Assembly: GCA_965246995.1 (NCBI GenBank)
Contig: OZ252008.1
Location: 1,612,001 to 1,676,000, forward strand
Reading direction: 5' to 3'
Source of the DNA: VXRJ01 sp965246995
GTDB taxonomy: Bacteria; Acidobacteriota; Vicinamibacteria; Vicinamibacterales; UBA8438
DNA length: 64,000 bases
How positions within the stretch are numbered: the first letter of the stretch is position 1; the number at the start of each line of letters is the position of its first letter. The translations under genes and the position numbers were made by a program. Below, piece by piece: positions 9,580-19,893 of the stretch. Below the pieces are notes generated by a model. That model searched no databases. It had not been told where the DNA came from and worked only from the letters and a program-made list of their open reading frames with translations.

Positions 9580-10629
9580 TCACGACTGCGGCGGCGCGGC
9601 GACCGGCAGGCGGCGGGTGGCCGCCCTGAAAAGTAGCTTTATGGCCCCGTCCGACCAAGCCAGGCCGCTGGTCAGGAGAATGAGCGCGCGGACGCTCAGT
9701 CGCGAAAGCCTGACGTTCTGACCGCTTCTGAAAGCGGGTGTCGCATGCAGGCGTCGCAACGTCAGCACCGCCAGCCCCAGCGTCCAGAGGAGATGCCGGC
9801 GGATCCCGGTCTCACGGGAAGGTATGAGCAGGATGAACCGCAATCCCTCCGTGAGATGCCGGCGCGTGATCGCCTCCAGCGTCAGGAATCCGTCGACGAA
9901 ACCGGGGTCCGTCCTGCCTTCGGACAGATGGCGCAACTCGAATCCCGACGGGTCGAAAACGTCCTGTGGCAGCCAGCACGCGCCGCGCCGGCGGTCGTCC
10001 CAGATGTCCTTGAGGATGTTGGTCATCTGCAGGCCCAGGCCAAGGGAAACTGACCGCGAGAACACCTCTTCGTGGCGCTGCTCGATTTCCGGGGAGTAGT
10101 CGCAGAACAACTCGGCCAGCATCTCGCCGACTACGCCGGCGACGTAGTAGCAATAGCGCTCCAGTTGCGGCACATCCTTCAGGCCAGCGGCACTCCTTTG
10201 CCGCTGAAACTCCACCATGCCGTGCGACATGATCCGGATGCAGCGTTCCATCGCGCGGCGCTGCGGAGCGCGACATCCCAGGGTGATGCGGATCACCCGG
10301 GGCGTGTTGGCAATGAGATCCTGTTCGGGCTCTGTGGTTTCCGAAGAGAGACGCTCTCCGAGGTCCCGCGCGAAGGCCGCCGCCTCGTCGCGGCCCGCGA
10401 CCACCTCGACGAAGCGTTCCAGGAACACCTGCTTCTCCGCCAGGGAGAGCGCCGGCTCGTCTTCGACGGTGTCGGCGATGCGGCAGAGCAGATAGGCGTT
10501 GGACACCACCTCGCGGAGGCCGTCCGGAAGCTGTGGAATCGTGAGGGCGAAGGTCCGCGAGACACGTTGCAGGATCGCGGCCTGGTAGGCGAGGTCGCTC
10601 TCCGCCGATTCGCGGGATGAAGTCGTCAT
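9580..10629 (-). CDS. Squalene synthase-like protein (FDFT1 type), copy 1
   Basis: This is a head-to-head prenyl synthase that would condense two farnesyl diphosphates to (pre)squalene. The start at 10629 (MTTSSRESAES) overlaps the stop of the upstream gene as TGATG, implying translational coupling. The first aspartate-rich motif is D53-TVE-D57. The RYCYYVAGVVGE stretch (residues 158-169) is characteristic of squalene rather than phytoene synthases. The second Asp motif is NILKDIWDDRRRG (about 204-216). Its 349 residues are close to the catalytic domain length. It is about half identical to its neighbour (10629-11675), indicating a tandem duplication. It may feed hopanoid or sterol synthesis, but no cyclase is visible in the window. 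Confidence 0.88.
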   Translation of the reverse strand: MTTSSRESAESDLAYQAAILQRVSRTFALTIPQLPDGLREVVSNAYLLCRIADTVEDEPALSLAEKQVFLERFVEVVAGRDEAAAFARDLGERLSSETTEPEQDLIANTPRVIRITLGCRAPQRRAMERCIRIMSHGMVEFQRQRSAAGLKDVPQLERYCYYVAGVVGEMLAELFCDYSPEIEQRHEEVFSRSVSLGLGLQMTNILKDIWDDRRRGACWLPQDVFDPSGFELRHLSEGRTDPGFVDGFLTLEAITRRHLTEGLRFILLIPSRETGIRRHLLWTLGLAVLTLRRLHATPAFRSGQNVRLSRLSVRALILLTSGLAWSDGAIKLLFRAATRRLPVAAPPQS

Positions 10630-11675
10630 CACGCCGCCGTGGTGCGGGGAAGACCGTAGGAGAGCACCTTGAAGAGTAGCTTGAGCATCGTGTTGGAGCG
10701 CACCGCGATACTCGTCGCGAAAGCTACCGCCGACACGCCGCGGCGCGAGACCTTCACCTCCTGACCACTCGTGAACGCCGGCTTCCGGTAGATGCGCTGG
10801 AGCGTCAGCACCGCGATGCCCAGCGGCCAGAGGCATGAACGGCGGATCCCGGTCTCGTGCCGCGGAATGATCAGGATGAACCGCAGCGCGTTGGCCAGGT
10901 GGTGCCGCGTGATTGCTACCAGCTTCACCACGCCGTTGACGAAACCGGGATCGGCCTGACCGGAGGAGACGGAACCGAGGTCGACGCCGGTCGCGCGGAA
11001 GATATCCCGTGGCAGCCAGCTCACGCCGCGGCGCCGATCCTCCCACATGTCCTTCAGGATATTGATCATCTGCAGACCCTGGCCGAAGGAGACGGCCAGC
11101 GCGAACAGTTCGTCGCGCCGGCTGTTCATCTCCTCGGAGTAGTCGCAGAACAGCGTGGTCAGTGTTTCGCCGACGACCCCGGCGACGTGGTAGCAGTATC
11201 GGTTCAGGTGGTCAACGTCTTCCAGGCCCTCCGCGCTCGCGTTGCGCTGAAACTCCACCATGCCGCGCGACATGATCCGCACGCACCGCTCGATCGCCTC
11301 GCGCTGTACCGGGCTCAATCCTCCCGTGATCCGGACGACGCGGGAGGTATTGGCGACCAGGTTGTGCTCTCGCTCGGTGGTCGATGTCGACAGCAGGGCG
11401 CCCAGCTCCCGCGCGAAGGGCGCGGGCTCGTCCCGGCCGGCGACGATCTCGACGAAGCGTGCCAAGAACGCTTCCTTTTGTTCCCAGGAGAGCGCAGGTT
11501 CATCCTCGATGGTGTCCGCTATCCGGCACGCCAGATAGAGGTTGCCCACCGCGTCACAGAGGGGGTGGGGCAGTTGCGCGATGGTGAGCGCGAAGGTGCG
11601 GGCAACCCCCTGAAGGATTTCCGTCTGGTATTCGATGTCGCTGCGCGCTGACCCGTTCGAAGAGTCTGCGGTCAT
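10629..11675 (-). CDS. Squalene synthase-like protein (FDFT1 type), copy 2
   Basis: This is the upstream member of the tandem pair, 348 residues long. It keeps the same landmarks: YLACRIADTIEDEPALS (first Asp motif), RYCYHVAGVVGE, and NILKDMWEDRRRGVSWLP (second Asp motif). It therefore appears catalytically competent. Its stop overlaps the start of copy 1 by one base, so both are probably made from one transcript. Whether the two copies divide the reaction, as HpnC and HpnD do, or are redundant cannot be told from sequence. Both carry the FDFT1-like motif set rather than an obvious HpnC/HpnD split. Confidence 0.88.
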   Translation of the reverse strand: MTADSSNGSARSDIEYQTEILQGVARTFALTIAQLPHPLCDAVGNLYLACRIADTIEDEPALSWEQKEAFLARFVEIVAGRDEPAPFARELGALLSTSTTEREHNLVANTSRVVRITGGLSPVQREAIERCVRIMSRGMVEFQRNASAEGLEDVDHLNRYCYHVAGVVGETLTTLFCDYSEEMNSRRDELFALAVSFGQGLQMINILKDMWEDRRRGVSWLPRDIFRATGVDLGSVSSGQADPGFVNGVVKLVAITRHHLANALRFILIIPRHETGIRRSCLWPLGIAVLTLQRIYRKPAFTSGQEVKVSRRGVSAVAFATSIAVRSNTMLKLLFKVLSYGLPRTTAA

Positions 11676-11826
11676 CGTGACGGTGTTGCCTGGAGCGACC
11701 TGGATGTCGCGCGTCGTGCGATCTCGCGCGGCGGGGCCGCCGCCGGGAGGATACTAGCATGTGCCCCTCGGCGCTCCCGCAGACCAGCGGCCGGCCGGCG
11801 AGGCTGGCGGTGGTACGCTCCGCAGG

Positions 11827-13621
11827 GTGTTGATAGTGGCGCTTGTCTGGCTGTTCGGGTTTGCGGTGCCGGGCGTTGTCCATGCCCAGGAGGCGGCGAT
11901 CGAAGGTGCGGTCACCGACACGACGGGCTTCGTGCTGCCCGGTGTGGCGGTGGAGGCGCGGAGTGTGGAGACCGGCGGCCCGGCCGCGGTTGCCTTCACC
12001 GACGGGTCCGGGCTGTTTTCGATCTCCGGACGCGTGCCGGGTACGTACAACGTGACGTTCACCCTGCCCGGCTTTCAGACGAATGTGCGCCGTGGCGTAG
12101 CGGTCGGCGCCGGAGCCACGGTGAGCCTTCAGGTAGAACTCGCCGTGCAACTCGAAGAGCGGGTCGTGGTGGTCGGCAGCCGCGTCGCTCGTGCGGCCGG
12201 CCAGCCTGCGCAACCTCGCCCACGACCATACCCTGGTGCTCGTCAATGGCAAGCGCCGGCACCGGTCGGCGATCCTCGTCTGGTTCGGTGGCGTAACGGA
12301 CGGCACGCAGGGTCCGGATATCTCGACCATTCCGGCGATCGCACTACGCCAGGCGGAGGTGCTGCGTGACGGTGCGTCGGCGCAGTAGGGTTCGGACGCC
12401 ATCGCCGGCGTGATGAACTTCCTGCTCAAGGACGCCCGCGAGGGAGGCAGCCTGGAGTTCACCACCGGCGCCTACCGCGCGGGTGACGGCGATGCGTACA
12501 CCCTTGCGGGCAACGTCGGTTTGCCGCTGGGCGACCGTGGATTCGCGAATCTCAGCCTGGAGTACGGCAACGCCGATCCGACGAACCGCAGCGTCCAGCG
12601 CGCCGACGCCGCGGCGCTCGTCGCCGCCGGCAATACACACGCGGCCGACCCGGTGCAGATTTGGGGCGACCCGACGGTCGAGGACGACCTGAAGCTGTTC
12701 GGCAACTTCGGGCACCTCTACGGCAACGGCCTGCAGCTCTACGGCCACGCCAACTACGCCAACAAGACACACACGCAGGGGTTCTACTACCGGAACCCCA
12801 ATACGCGCGCCAATATCTTCAGTCTCGACCGTGGCAATACGCTGCTTGTCGGCGACGTGCTCGACGCGCTCGACGGTGTACGGGACGGATCGGCGAACTG
12901 TCCCACCGTGGGGATTACCGGGGACCGGCCGGATCCGGCGGCGCTGAATGGCGCGACGAGCGATTCACGATCCAGGCCGGCGAACGCCGGTCGTGGGAGG
13001 TCGGTCCCTATGCCGCGCAGGGATTCGTCTCAGGCTCCAATGGTTTCCCGGGGTTCCCGGACTACACGGCCGGGACCTGGACCCGCGCCAACGTCGCCCT
13101 CTACGGTGACGTGGAGTTCCGCGAGCCTGCTGACCGCTGGACGGTCGGCGGCGCGCTGCGGGTCGAACGTTTCGATGTGTTCGGCACTACAACCAACGGA
13201 AAGGTGTCCGCGCGCTACCAACTGGGCGACGCGGTCTCCGTGCGCGGTGGCGTCAGTACCGGGTTCCGCGCGCCGACGCCCGGTCAGCAGAACACGTTCA
13301 ACGTGCAGTCGACCATTAATCCCGAGACGCTGGACCTGGTCGACAGCGCCATTGTGCCCTCGACATTCCGCGCCGCGCAGTTCCGCGGCGGCCGGCCGCT
13401 CGATCCCGAAACATCGATCAACACTACGGCCGGGCTCGTGCTCGACACCGGGCCGTTCACGCTGACGGCAGACTACTTTCACATCGACGTCAGCAACCGC
13501 CTCGCCCTGTCCCAGAACTTCACGCTGGCGGCGGACGAGCGCGCACTGCTGCTGTCGGAGGGCATCACCTCGGCGCGCACGCTGGCCTTCTTCCGTTTCT
13601 TCATCAACGACTTCTCGACCC
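11827..13621 (+). pseudogene. TonB-dependent receptor pseudogene, multiply deleted
   Basis: It starts at a GTG (11827) with a signal peptide ending VVHAQ and a CarboxypepD_reg-like domain (AAIEGAVTDTTGFVLPGV), and is paralogous to the receptor at 5521-8403. Near 12190 about 55 codons of plug are missing and the frame changes. At about 12388 a TAG replaces the Tyr codon of AQYGSDAIAG. Near 12950 about 115 barrel codons are missing and the frame changes again (EWRDERFTIQAG continues the homology). At about 13621 the barrel breaks off (FFINDFSTR) and runs directly into an ABC ATPase. It cannot yield a functional receptor. Confidence 0.85.
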
Positions 13622-14195
13622 GGACGCGGGCGCCGTCGCGATCGACGGCGTGGACGTCGTCGCCGACCCGCTCGGCGTGCAGCGTCTGATCGGCGTCCTG
13701 CCGGACGCGCACGGCCTGTACGTTCGGCTTACGGCCCGCGAGCATCTGCGCTACGTCGGGGAGTTGCACGCCCTCGACGACGCGGCGATCCGCGCGTCCA
13801 TCGACCGGCTGGTGGACCTTCTGGACATGGGCGAAATCATCGACCGCCGGGTGCAGGGGTTCTCGACCGGCGAACGGATGAAGGTCGCGGTGGGGCGCGC
13901 CCTGGTGCACGATCCGCCCAACCTCCTGCTCGACGAGCCGACCAACGGCCTCGATGTGATGAGCACGCGCGCGATGCGCGAACTTATCCGCCGGCTGAAG
14001 GACGACGGCAAGTGCGTGCTCTTCTCCAGCCACGTCATGCAGGAGGTCTCGGCGCTGTGTGACGAGATCATCATCGTCGCCCACGGCAGAACCATCGCCC
14101 ACGGGACGCCGGCCGAGCTATGCCAGCGGGCTGGCGAGGATGACCTCGAAGAGGCGTTCGTGCGGATCATCGACACCGACGAGGGGCTGCAATGA
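13622..14195 (+). pseudogene. NatA-type ABC transporter ATPase lacking Walker A
   Basis: The homology begins in the middle of the nucleotide-binding domain (DPDAGAVAIDGVDVV). It keeps the Q-loop-side region, a signature-like GFSTGERMKVAVGRAL, Walker B LLLDEPTNGLD and the H-loop FSSHVMQEV. The first 50 or so residues, including the Walker A P-loop, are gone. The sequence is joined instead to the receptor pseudogene. The C-terminus overlaps the permease start by four bases (ATGA), preserving the original natAB operon arrangement. Without a P-loop it cannot hydrolyse ATP. Confidence 0.82.
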
Positions 14196-15299
14196 GCGGC
14201 CGGCGGCTCGGCTTTGGCGGACAGGTGCGCGCGGTGAGCCGGAAAGAGCTCACCGACGCCCTGCGCGACCGGCGCTCCCTGATGACGGCGTTGCTCTATC
14301 CGATCCTGATGCCGCTGATGATCACCCTCATGTTTGGTGCACTAGCGCGGTGTCGTCGTCGTCGATCCGCCGTCGGACCCCGAGGCCGCGGTGCGGGATG
14401 GCGATGTCGACCTCGTCGTGGTTATCGACGAGGAATACGGGGACCAGTTCCGGTCGGTGGAACCGGCGGTCGTTCGCCTCATCCACGACAGCTCCCAGAG
14501 CACTTCGGGCGCAACTATCCGCCGGGTCCGGACCCTCCTACGTAGTTACAGCACCGAGGTCGCGGTGCTGCGCCTCGTCGCACGCGGCGTCAGCCCGAGC
14601 GTCATCCAGGCGGTGCGGGTGGACGATCTCGACCTCGCCACGCCGGCGCAGTCGGCCGCGCGGCTCTTCGTCATGCTGCCGATGTTCCTGATCATGGCTG
14701 CCTTCATCGGTGGGCTCAACGTGGCCATCGACACGACGGCCGGCGAGCGGGAGCGCCAGTCGCTCGAGCCCCTGCTGGTCAACCCGGTGTCGCGCACGGC
14801 CCTGGCGGCGGGGAAGTGGCTGACGACCTGCGTGTTCGGTCTTTTCGCATCCGTGCTGACGCTGATCGCGTTCCTGTACATGATGCGGTTCGTGCCCCTG
14901 GAACAGCTCGGGATGCAGCTGACCTTAGGGCCCCAGCAACTCGTGGTGATGCTGTGCGTCACCGCCCCGATGGCCCTGTTCGCCTCCGCGCTCCAGATGT
15001 TCATGGCGACCTTCGCGCGCAGCTTCAAGGAGGCGCAGACCTACGCCAGCATATTGATCTTCCTGCCGATGATTCCCGGCTTCGTCACGCAGATCTACCC
15101 GCTGCAGCCGGCCGGCTGGATGATGGTGGTCCCCGCCCTGGCGCAGCAGCTCCTGCTGGTCGACGTCGTGGGCGGCGAGCCGGTCGCGACGCTGAACTTC
15201 GTGATCTCGGCCGTAGCCACGACGCTGCTCGCGTTTCTCTTTCTATTCCTCACGTCCCGGTTGCTGCAGCAGGAGAAGATCGTCTTCGGTCGCACGTAG
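14192..15299 (+). pseudogene. NatB-type ABC-2 permease with internal deletion
   Basis: The N-terminus (VRAVSRKELTDALRDRRSLMTALLYPILMPLMITLMFG) is the first cytoplasmic helix and transmembrane segment of NatB/ABC-2 permeases. Around 14340 the frame changes and the following residues (GVVVVDPPSDPEAAVRDGDVD) belong to the extracytoplasmic domain, so roughly 30-50 codons are lost. From there the frame is open to 15299, with five more hydrophobic segments and the conserved GERERQSLEPLLVNP loop. An internal start might still make the C-terminal membrane part, but the exporter as a whole is broken. Confidence 0.78.
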
Positions 15300-15473
15300 G
15301 CGGCGGCCCGGGACTGGCTCCCCGCACCACTTCGTGTACACAATCCCTCCTGGCGCATCGCGCTTTCGGCGTTGACTCGGACCGGTGGTTCGCAGTCACA
15401 TAGCGAGACGGTGCGCCCGGCCGCGCGGGATCGACGGTCGCGCTGTTGCGCCGGACACGAGAGGAGGACTGCG

Positions 15474-15926
15474 ATGAACTGGAAGCTGCAGCGGGAACGG
15501 TTGCGCGTCGGACTCCTGGTGGGGGTGGTCGCGGCGGTGGCGGTCGTCTGGTTCAGCCAGCCGACGCCGTCCGGTCAGGAGAACCCTTTCACTGGAACGT
15601 CTTTCCGGATCGAGGCGGGGGATGTCGGTGTGTCATCTCGCGGCTTCGAGGCCGGCGCTCGCACGCACTGGCACACGCACAGCGAGCAGTTGCTGTTCGT
15701 GAAGGAAGGCGGTCTCCGTTACCAGGTCGAGGGACAGCCGGTCCGGAATATCGGTCTGCACGAGACCGCGCACCTGCCGCGCGGCACACGTCACTGGCAC
15801 GGCGCGACGCTGGATGAAGCGCTGACGCACGTCTCGATCACGTTCCCGAACGAGGACGGCGAGCACCTGACCATCGAGTGGATGGAGCCAGTCACCGACG
15901 CGGTGTACGAGAGCGGCGGCGGCTGA
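15474..15926 (+). CDS. Small cupin-domain protein with N-terminal membrane anchor
   Basis: The start at 15474 follows a strong GAGGAGG site. The protein has 150 residues. Residues 10-28 (RVGLLVGVVAAVAVVWF) form one hydrophobic segment that would act as an anchor or signal. The rest is a single cupin barrel with cupin motif 1 (HWHTHSEQLLFVKEGGLRY) and motif 2 (HLPRGTRHWHGATLDEA). The histidines and glutamate suitable for binding a divalent metal are present. The substrate is unknown. It is intact although genes on both sides are damaged. Confidence 0.85.
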   Translation: MNWKLQRERLRVGLLVGVVAAVAVVWFSQPTPSGQENPFTGTSFRIEAGDVGVSSRGFEAGARTHWHTHSEQLLFVKEGGLRYQVEGQPVRNIGLHETAHLPRGTRHWHGATLDEALTHVSITFPNEDGEHLTIEWMEPVTDAVYESGGG

Positions 15927-15934
15927 TCTCCGGC

Positions 15935-16887
15935 GTGACCGTCGAACCATTCGCCCTCGAGCGCTTCCAGTCCGTCTACGAGCACCAGGTGCGAACTTTC
16001 TCACCTGCTGGCGGCTCGTCGAGCCGGGCGACGAGGTCGTGGTGCTGCACCCGAACTACTTGCAGACGCACCTCCTCGCCGCCGCCCACGGTGCGCGCGT
16101 GCGTCCCTGGCCCCTGCGTCTCACGGGCGGCAGTACGGTGCGCTGGGCGCCCGCACTCGACGAGCTCCGCGCCCTCGTCACCGAGAGAACGCGGCTCATC
16201 GTCCTCTGCAATCCGAACAACCCGACCGGAACCTGCCTCACCGCGGCCGAACTCGACGAGGTGTGCGCGGTGGCGGCGCGGCACGGCGCGTGGGTGCTTT
16301 CGGATGAGATCTACCGCGGCGCCGAACGCGACGGCATCCTGACCGCGTCCGCCTGGGGTCGCTACGACCGGGTCGTCGTCACGTGCGGGTTGTCGAAGGT
16401 TTACGGCTTGCCGGGCCTGCGAACAGGTTGGGCCGTCGCCCCGCCCTCGCTCTGTGAGGAGCTCTGGAGCCGGCGCGACTTCACGACGATCGCGCCGGCG
16501 GCGCTGAGCGATCGACTCGCCCGCATCGCGTTGGCGCCCGAGATGCGGGTTCGCCTGCTAGCGCGGGCGCAGCGTCGCATTGCGGACCATTACACACTCG
16601 TTCGCGACTGGATCGCGGAATCCGGCGCGGGGCTGGCGCATGTCCCACCCGACGCGGGCGCCATCGTCTTCGTCGGCTATCCGCACGCCATTGGGTCGGA
16701 GGAGCTGGCGACGCGGCTGCGGGAAACCGCCAGCGTGCTCGTCGCCCCCGGCGCCCACTTCGGGCTCGACGGATATCTGCGGATCGGGTTCGGCGGGGAG
16801 GCGGCGCCGCTGCGCACCGGCCTCGACCGGCTGGAGCGCCTGTTGACCCGCCTGCCGCAGCCGGCCTGCCGCCGTCTGAGCCAGTAA
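15935..16887 (+). pseudogene. Class I/II PLP aminotransferase with internal deletion
   Basis: The GTG at 15935 opens a typical N-terminus (VTVEPFALERFQSVYEHQVR). At about 15990 the sequence jumps and changes frame to NFLTCWRLVEPGDEVVVLHPNY, a segment that normally lies some 80 residues later. From there it continues intact: NPNNPTG near 16215, the PLP-binding SK of CGLSKVYGLPGLRTGW near 16390, and the C-terminal small domain to 16887. An internal initiation at 16039 could give the PLP domain alone, but the N-terminal arm needed for the dimeric active site is missing. Confidence 0.78.
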
Positions 16888-17046
16888 ACACACTTCAGTC
16901 TGTGCGGAGGATGGGGTTCTGTACTCCGAGGGTGGCTCCCCTGGTCAGCGCTGGCACACTTGGGTTGCACCAGATTGCCACTACCGTTTTTTGCTTGGCC
17001 ATTCACTTGCGCATTGGCGAGTGCAGCGCTAAAGATCATTTCCGCC

Positions 17047-19746
17047 GTGCCTCGTCTGCTTCTGCCCGATACGGCCTCCGTTTCAAGTCGCGTTCCGTCC
17101 TGGCTGCTGAGAACCAAGGTTCTGGCGCCGGAGCCGGCGGCCGCATACGTGGACCGCGCAGCGCTGCTGCAGCGACTGGAGAGACTCCTGGATCGGCGGC
17201 TCACCGTGTTGCGGGCACCCGCAGGATTTGGCAAGACCACGGTCCTGGCGGACGTCGTCCGCCGCGTGCGCGAGCGAGGGCTGGTCGTCGGGTGGATCAC
17301 GCTTGACAGCGACGATACGCCGAACCTGTTTGGAAGCTACCTCGCCGCGGCATTCGAGCAGGCCGGCCTTGATCTAGCGCTTCTTGATGCGCACGACGCG
17401 TGGTCCTCGTCGCCGGCCGTGCAGCAGATGGGGGTGCTGGCCCGCGCGATCGAGCTGCACGCGGCGCCGTGCCTGCTGGTGCTGGACGAGGTCGATCAGG
17501 TGCCGCGCCGCACAGTCCAGTTGATCGACCGGTTGGTCAAGCGCGCTCCGGCAAATCTCCACTTCGCCATGGCGTTCCGGTCTGATCCCGGGCTCGACCT
17601 GGCGCTGCATGTCCTCGACGGAGAGGCCACAGTCATCGGTGTGCAGGACTTTCGCTTCTCGAGAACCGACATCGCGCGATTTTTCCAGGGCAAATTGTCG
17701 CGGCGGGAGTTGGTTGCGGTCGAGGAGAGCACGGCCGGCTGGCCTGTCGCGCTGATGGCCTACCGCAACATGCGAGCGAACAGGTCGCGGCGGCGGGATG
17801 AAGACACCGCGCAGATTACGGAAAGCTATCTCGCCGTGCACTTGTTGCGCGACCTGTCGGCGGTGGACCGCGCCTGCCTCTTCGACCTGTCGGTGTTCGA
17901 CTGGATCGATGCGGATCTGGTCGAGGATGTGCTGGGGTCGCGGCGCGCCATGGAACGGGTCACCCGGTTGGAGGCGCTCGATGGCCTGCTGTCGCCGATT
18001 GGCAGAGACCGCAAGGTCCAGCGGCTGCATCCCCTGTTGAGAGACTACTGCTTGCATCTGCTCTCGGTCGAAGCCCCGGCGCACAAGCGCTCTCTGCACC
18101 GGCGGATCGCGCTTGCGCTGGCGCGCCAAGGCCATCTGACACCGTCCTGGCGCCATGCCGCCGCCGCGGGTGACAGCCAGCTGGTCGGCGAACTGATCGA
18201 GCGGTTCGGGGTCTTTCAGCTATGGCTGCGTGAAGGTGTAGCGCGGCTGATCTCGGCCGGCCGGTTCCTGAACCCGGAGATCACGGCACTGTACCCGCGG
18301 CTGGCGCTGTTGCAGTGCATCATTCTCCGGTTGTCATCGAAGTTCGACGAGGCAAACGCGCTGTGTGAAGCCGTCGCGCGGAAGACCGATGGCTTCACGC
18401 GCGACCGGGAGGGCGGGGATGCGGATGCGCTGGCCGTGGACTGGCTCTTCACGGAAGGTGTGCTGGTGGGCGGCGCCGATCGGCTACCACCCGACGACCT
18501 GGAGTCGCGGCTGCCGTCCACCCCAAGCGCCGCGGATGACGATATGCGAGCCCGGACTGCTGCCCGTGCTCGACACACGATGCTCTGTTTCGTCTACTAC
18601 GAACGCGCCCGTTTCGAGGAGTGTCAACGGCACGGCTTGCAGGCGCAGGCGCACTTCGCTGAAGACGTTCGCTTCGGCGATGTCTTCGTGAACATCTGCC
18701 TGGGGATGTCGGCCATGGCGCAGGGACGTGTCCAAGAAGCTGCGGACGCGTACAGTCGAGCCAGACAGGGCGCCAGGAGGTTCTTTGCGTCCGATCCGTG
18801 CCTGACGGTGAGCACCGACGTGCTGGCTATCGAGCTGGATCTGGAGCAGAACCGCCAGAAGACGATCCAGAAGCGGACGTTGGAGAGCATGGCGGAGGTG
18901 CGGGGAGTCTGGATCGACGTCTACGCAGCGGCGATCGCGGTTACTGCCGAGTTGACGTTCGCCCAGTACGACAGCGACGCGGTTATCCAGCTCCTGACGA
19001 AGGCGGTCGACGACGTGGGAGCGACGGGCATCAAGAACTTGTCGCACCATATGTCCGCGTTGCTGGCGTACTACCTGGTGGAGGCGGGACGTTCCAAGGA
19101 AGCTGGACGGTTGTGGCGCGACAAACGGTTGCCGTGCGGTACGCCGGAGCTACTCGATCTCGACCGGCAGTCCTGGCGGACGATGGAGGCGTTGTCGTGC
19201 GCCCGGGTTCGATTGCTGGCGGCGCAGGGCGAATACGGTGCCGCGGAAGCGCTGGCGACCAGCTTGTGCGGCGTCGCACTGGAGCGTGGTCTGGCGCGCA
19301 GCCTGCTGCGGGGCCAAACCCTGTCGATGGCCGTCGCGTACAGCGCCGGCGAGGTCGAACAGGCGCTGGCGCGCCTGGTGATGTTCCTGCGCCTGACGCG
19401 CAATGTGGACTACGTCCGACCACTGGTACGCCATCGGGCGGTCGGCCTGGCCCTCCTGGGACAGCTGCTCGACACGGATCTCGACCATGACACGCGCCAG
19501 TTGGCCGAGTCGATGCGGGTCCAGTTGGACGGGAGGCACCCGGCCGCGGCTCCAGTCTTCTCCTCGCGGGAGTTGGAAGTGCTGGCCGGGGTCCGACACG
19601 GTCTCCGCAACAAGGAGCTCGCCGGTCGCCTTGGCATAACCGACGAGGGCGTCCGCTATCACGTGAGAAACATCTACCTCAAGACGGGTGTCCGCGCACG
19701 GAAGGACCTGGTGCGTTACGCACAGTCCCTGCGTGCCCGCCACTAA
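17047..19746 (+). CDS. LuxR-family regulator with MalT/LAL-type ATPase domain
   Basis: This is a large STAND-type transcriptional regulator of about 900 residues. The GTG at 17047 is favoured because homology to LAL regulators begins at WLLRTKVLAPEP; the frame is open 29 codons further upstream. Near the N-terminus is the P-loop LRAPAGFGKTTVLADV, followed by a Walker B-like LLVLDEVDQ. A long helical, TPR-like middle region follows. The C-terminal GerE/LuxR helix-turn-helix is SRELEVLAGVRHGLRNKELAGRLGI and continues to the stop. Such proteins bind inducer and ATP, oligomerise and activate transcription. The target is unknown. The flanking genes are damaged, so its former regulon may be gone. 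Confidence 0.9.
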   Translation: MPRLLLPDTASVSSRVPSWLLRTKVLAPEPAAAYVDRAALLQRLERLLDRRLTVLRAPAGFGKTTVLADVVRRVRERGLVVGWITLDSDDTPNLFGSYLAAAFEQAGLDLALLDAHDAWSSSPAVQQMGVLARAIELHAAPCLLVLDEVDQVPRRTVQLIDRLVKRAPANLHFAMAFRSDPGLDLALHVLDGEATVIGVQDFRFSRTDIARFFQGKLSRRELVAVEESTAGWPVALMAYRNMRANRSRRRDEDTAQITESYLAVHLLRDLSAVDRACLFDLSVFDWIDADLVEDVLGSRRAMERVTRLEALDGLLSPIGRDRKVQRLHPLLRDYCLHLLSVEAPAHKRSLHRRIALALARQGHLTPSWRHAAAAGDSQLVGELIERFGVFQLWLREGVARLISAGRFLNPEITALYPRLALLQCIILRLSSKFDEANALCEAVARKTDGFTRDREGGDADALAVDWLFTEGVLVGGADRLPPDDLESRLPSTPSAADDDMRARTAARARHTMLCFVYYERARFEECQRHGLQAQAHFAEDVRFGDVFVNICLGMSAMAQGRVQEAADAYSRARQGARRFFASDPCLTVSTDVLAIELDLEQNRQKTIQKRTLESMAEVRGVWIDVYAAAIAVTAELTFAQYDSDAVIQLLTKAVDDVGATGIKNLSHHMSALLAYYLVEAGRSKEAGRLWRDKRLPCGTPELLDLDRQSWRTMEALSCARVRLLAAQGEYGAAEALATSLCGVALERGLARSLLRGQTLSMAVAYSAGEVEQALARLVMFLRLTRNVDYVRPLVRHRAVGLALLGQLLDTDLDHDTRQLAESMRVQLDGRHPAAAPVFSSRELEVLAGVRHGLRNKELAGRLGITDEGVRYHVRNIYLKTGVRARKDLVRYAQSLRARH

Positions 19747-19893
19747 GCGCTGAAACCGCCGCCCGTTGATTTCCGCGGCGTGCGCGATGTTCGGCTTCGA
19801 CTGGTCGGGCTTCGTACAGGCCGTCCCAGAACGTCCTCACCGCATCGAGCATGGTGACGCCGGCCGTGACGAACGCCCCTTTCTCGGGTCGCC

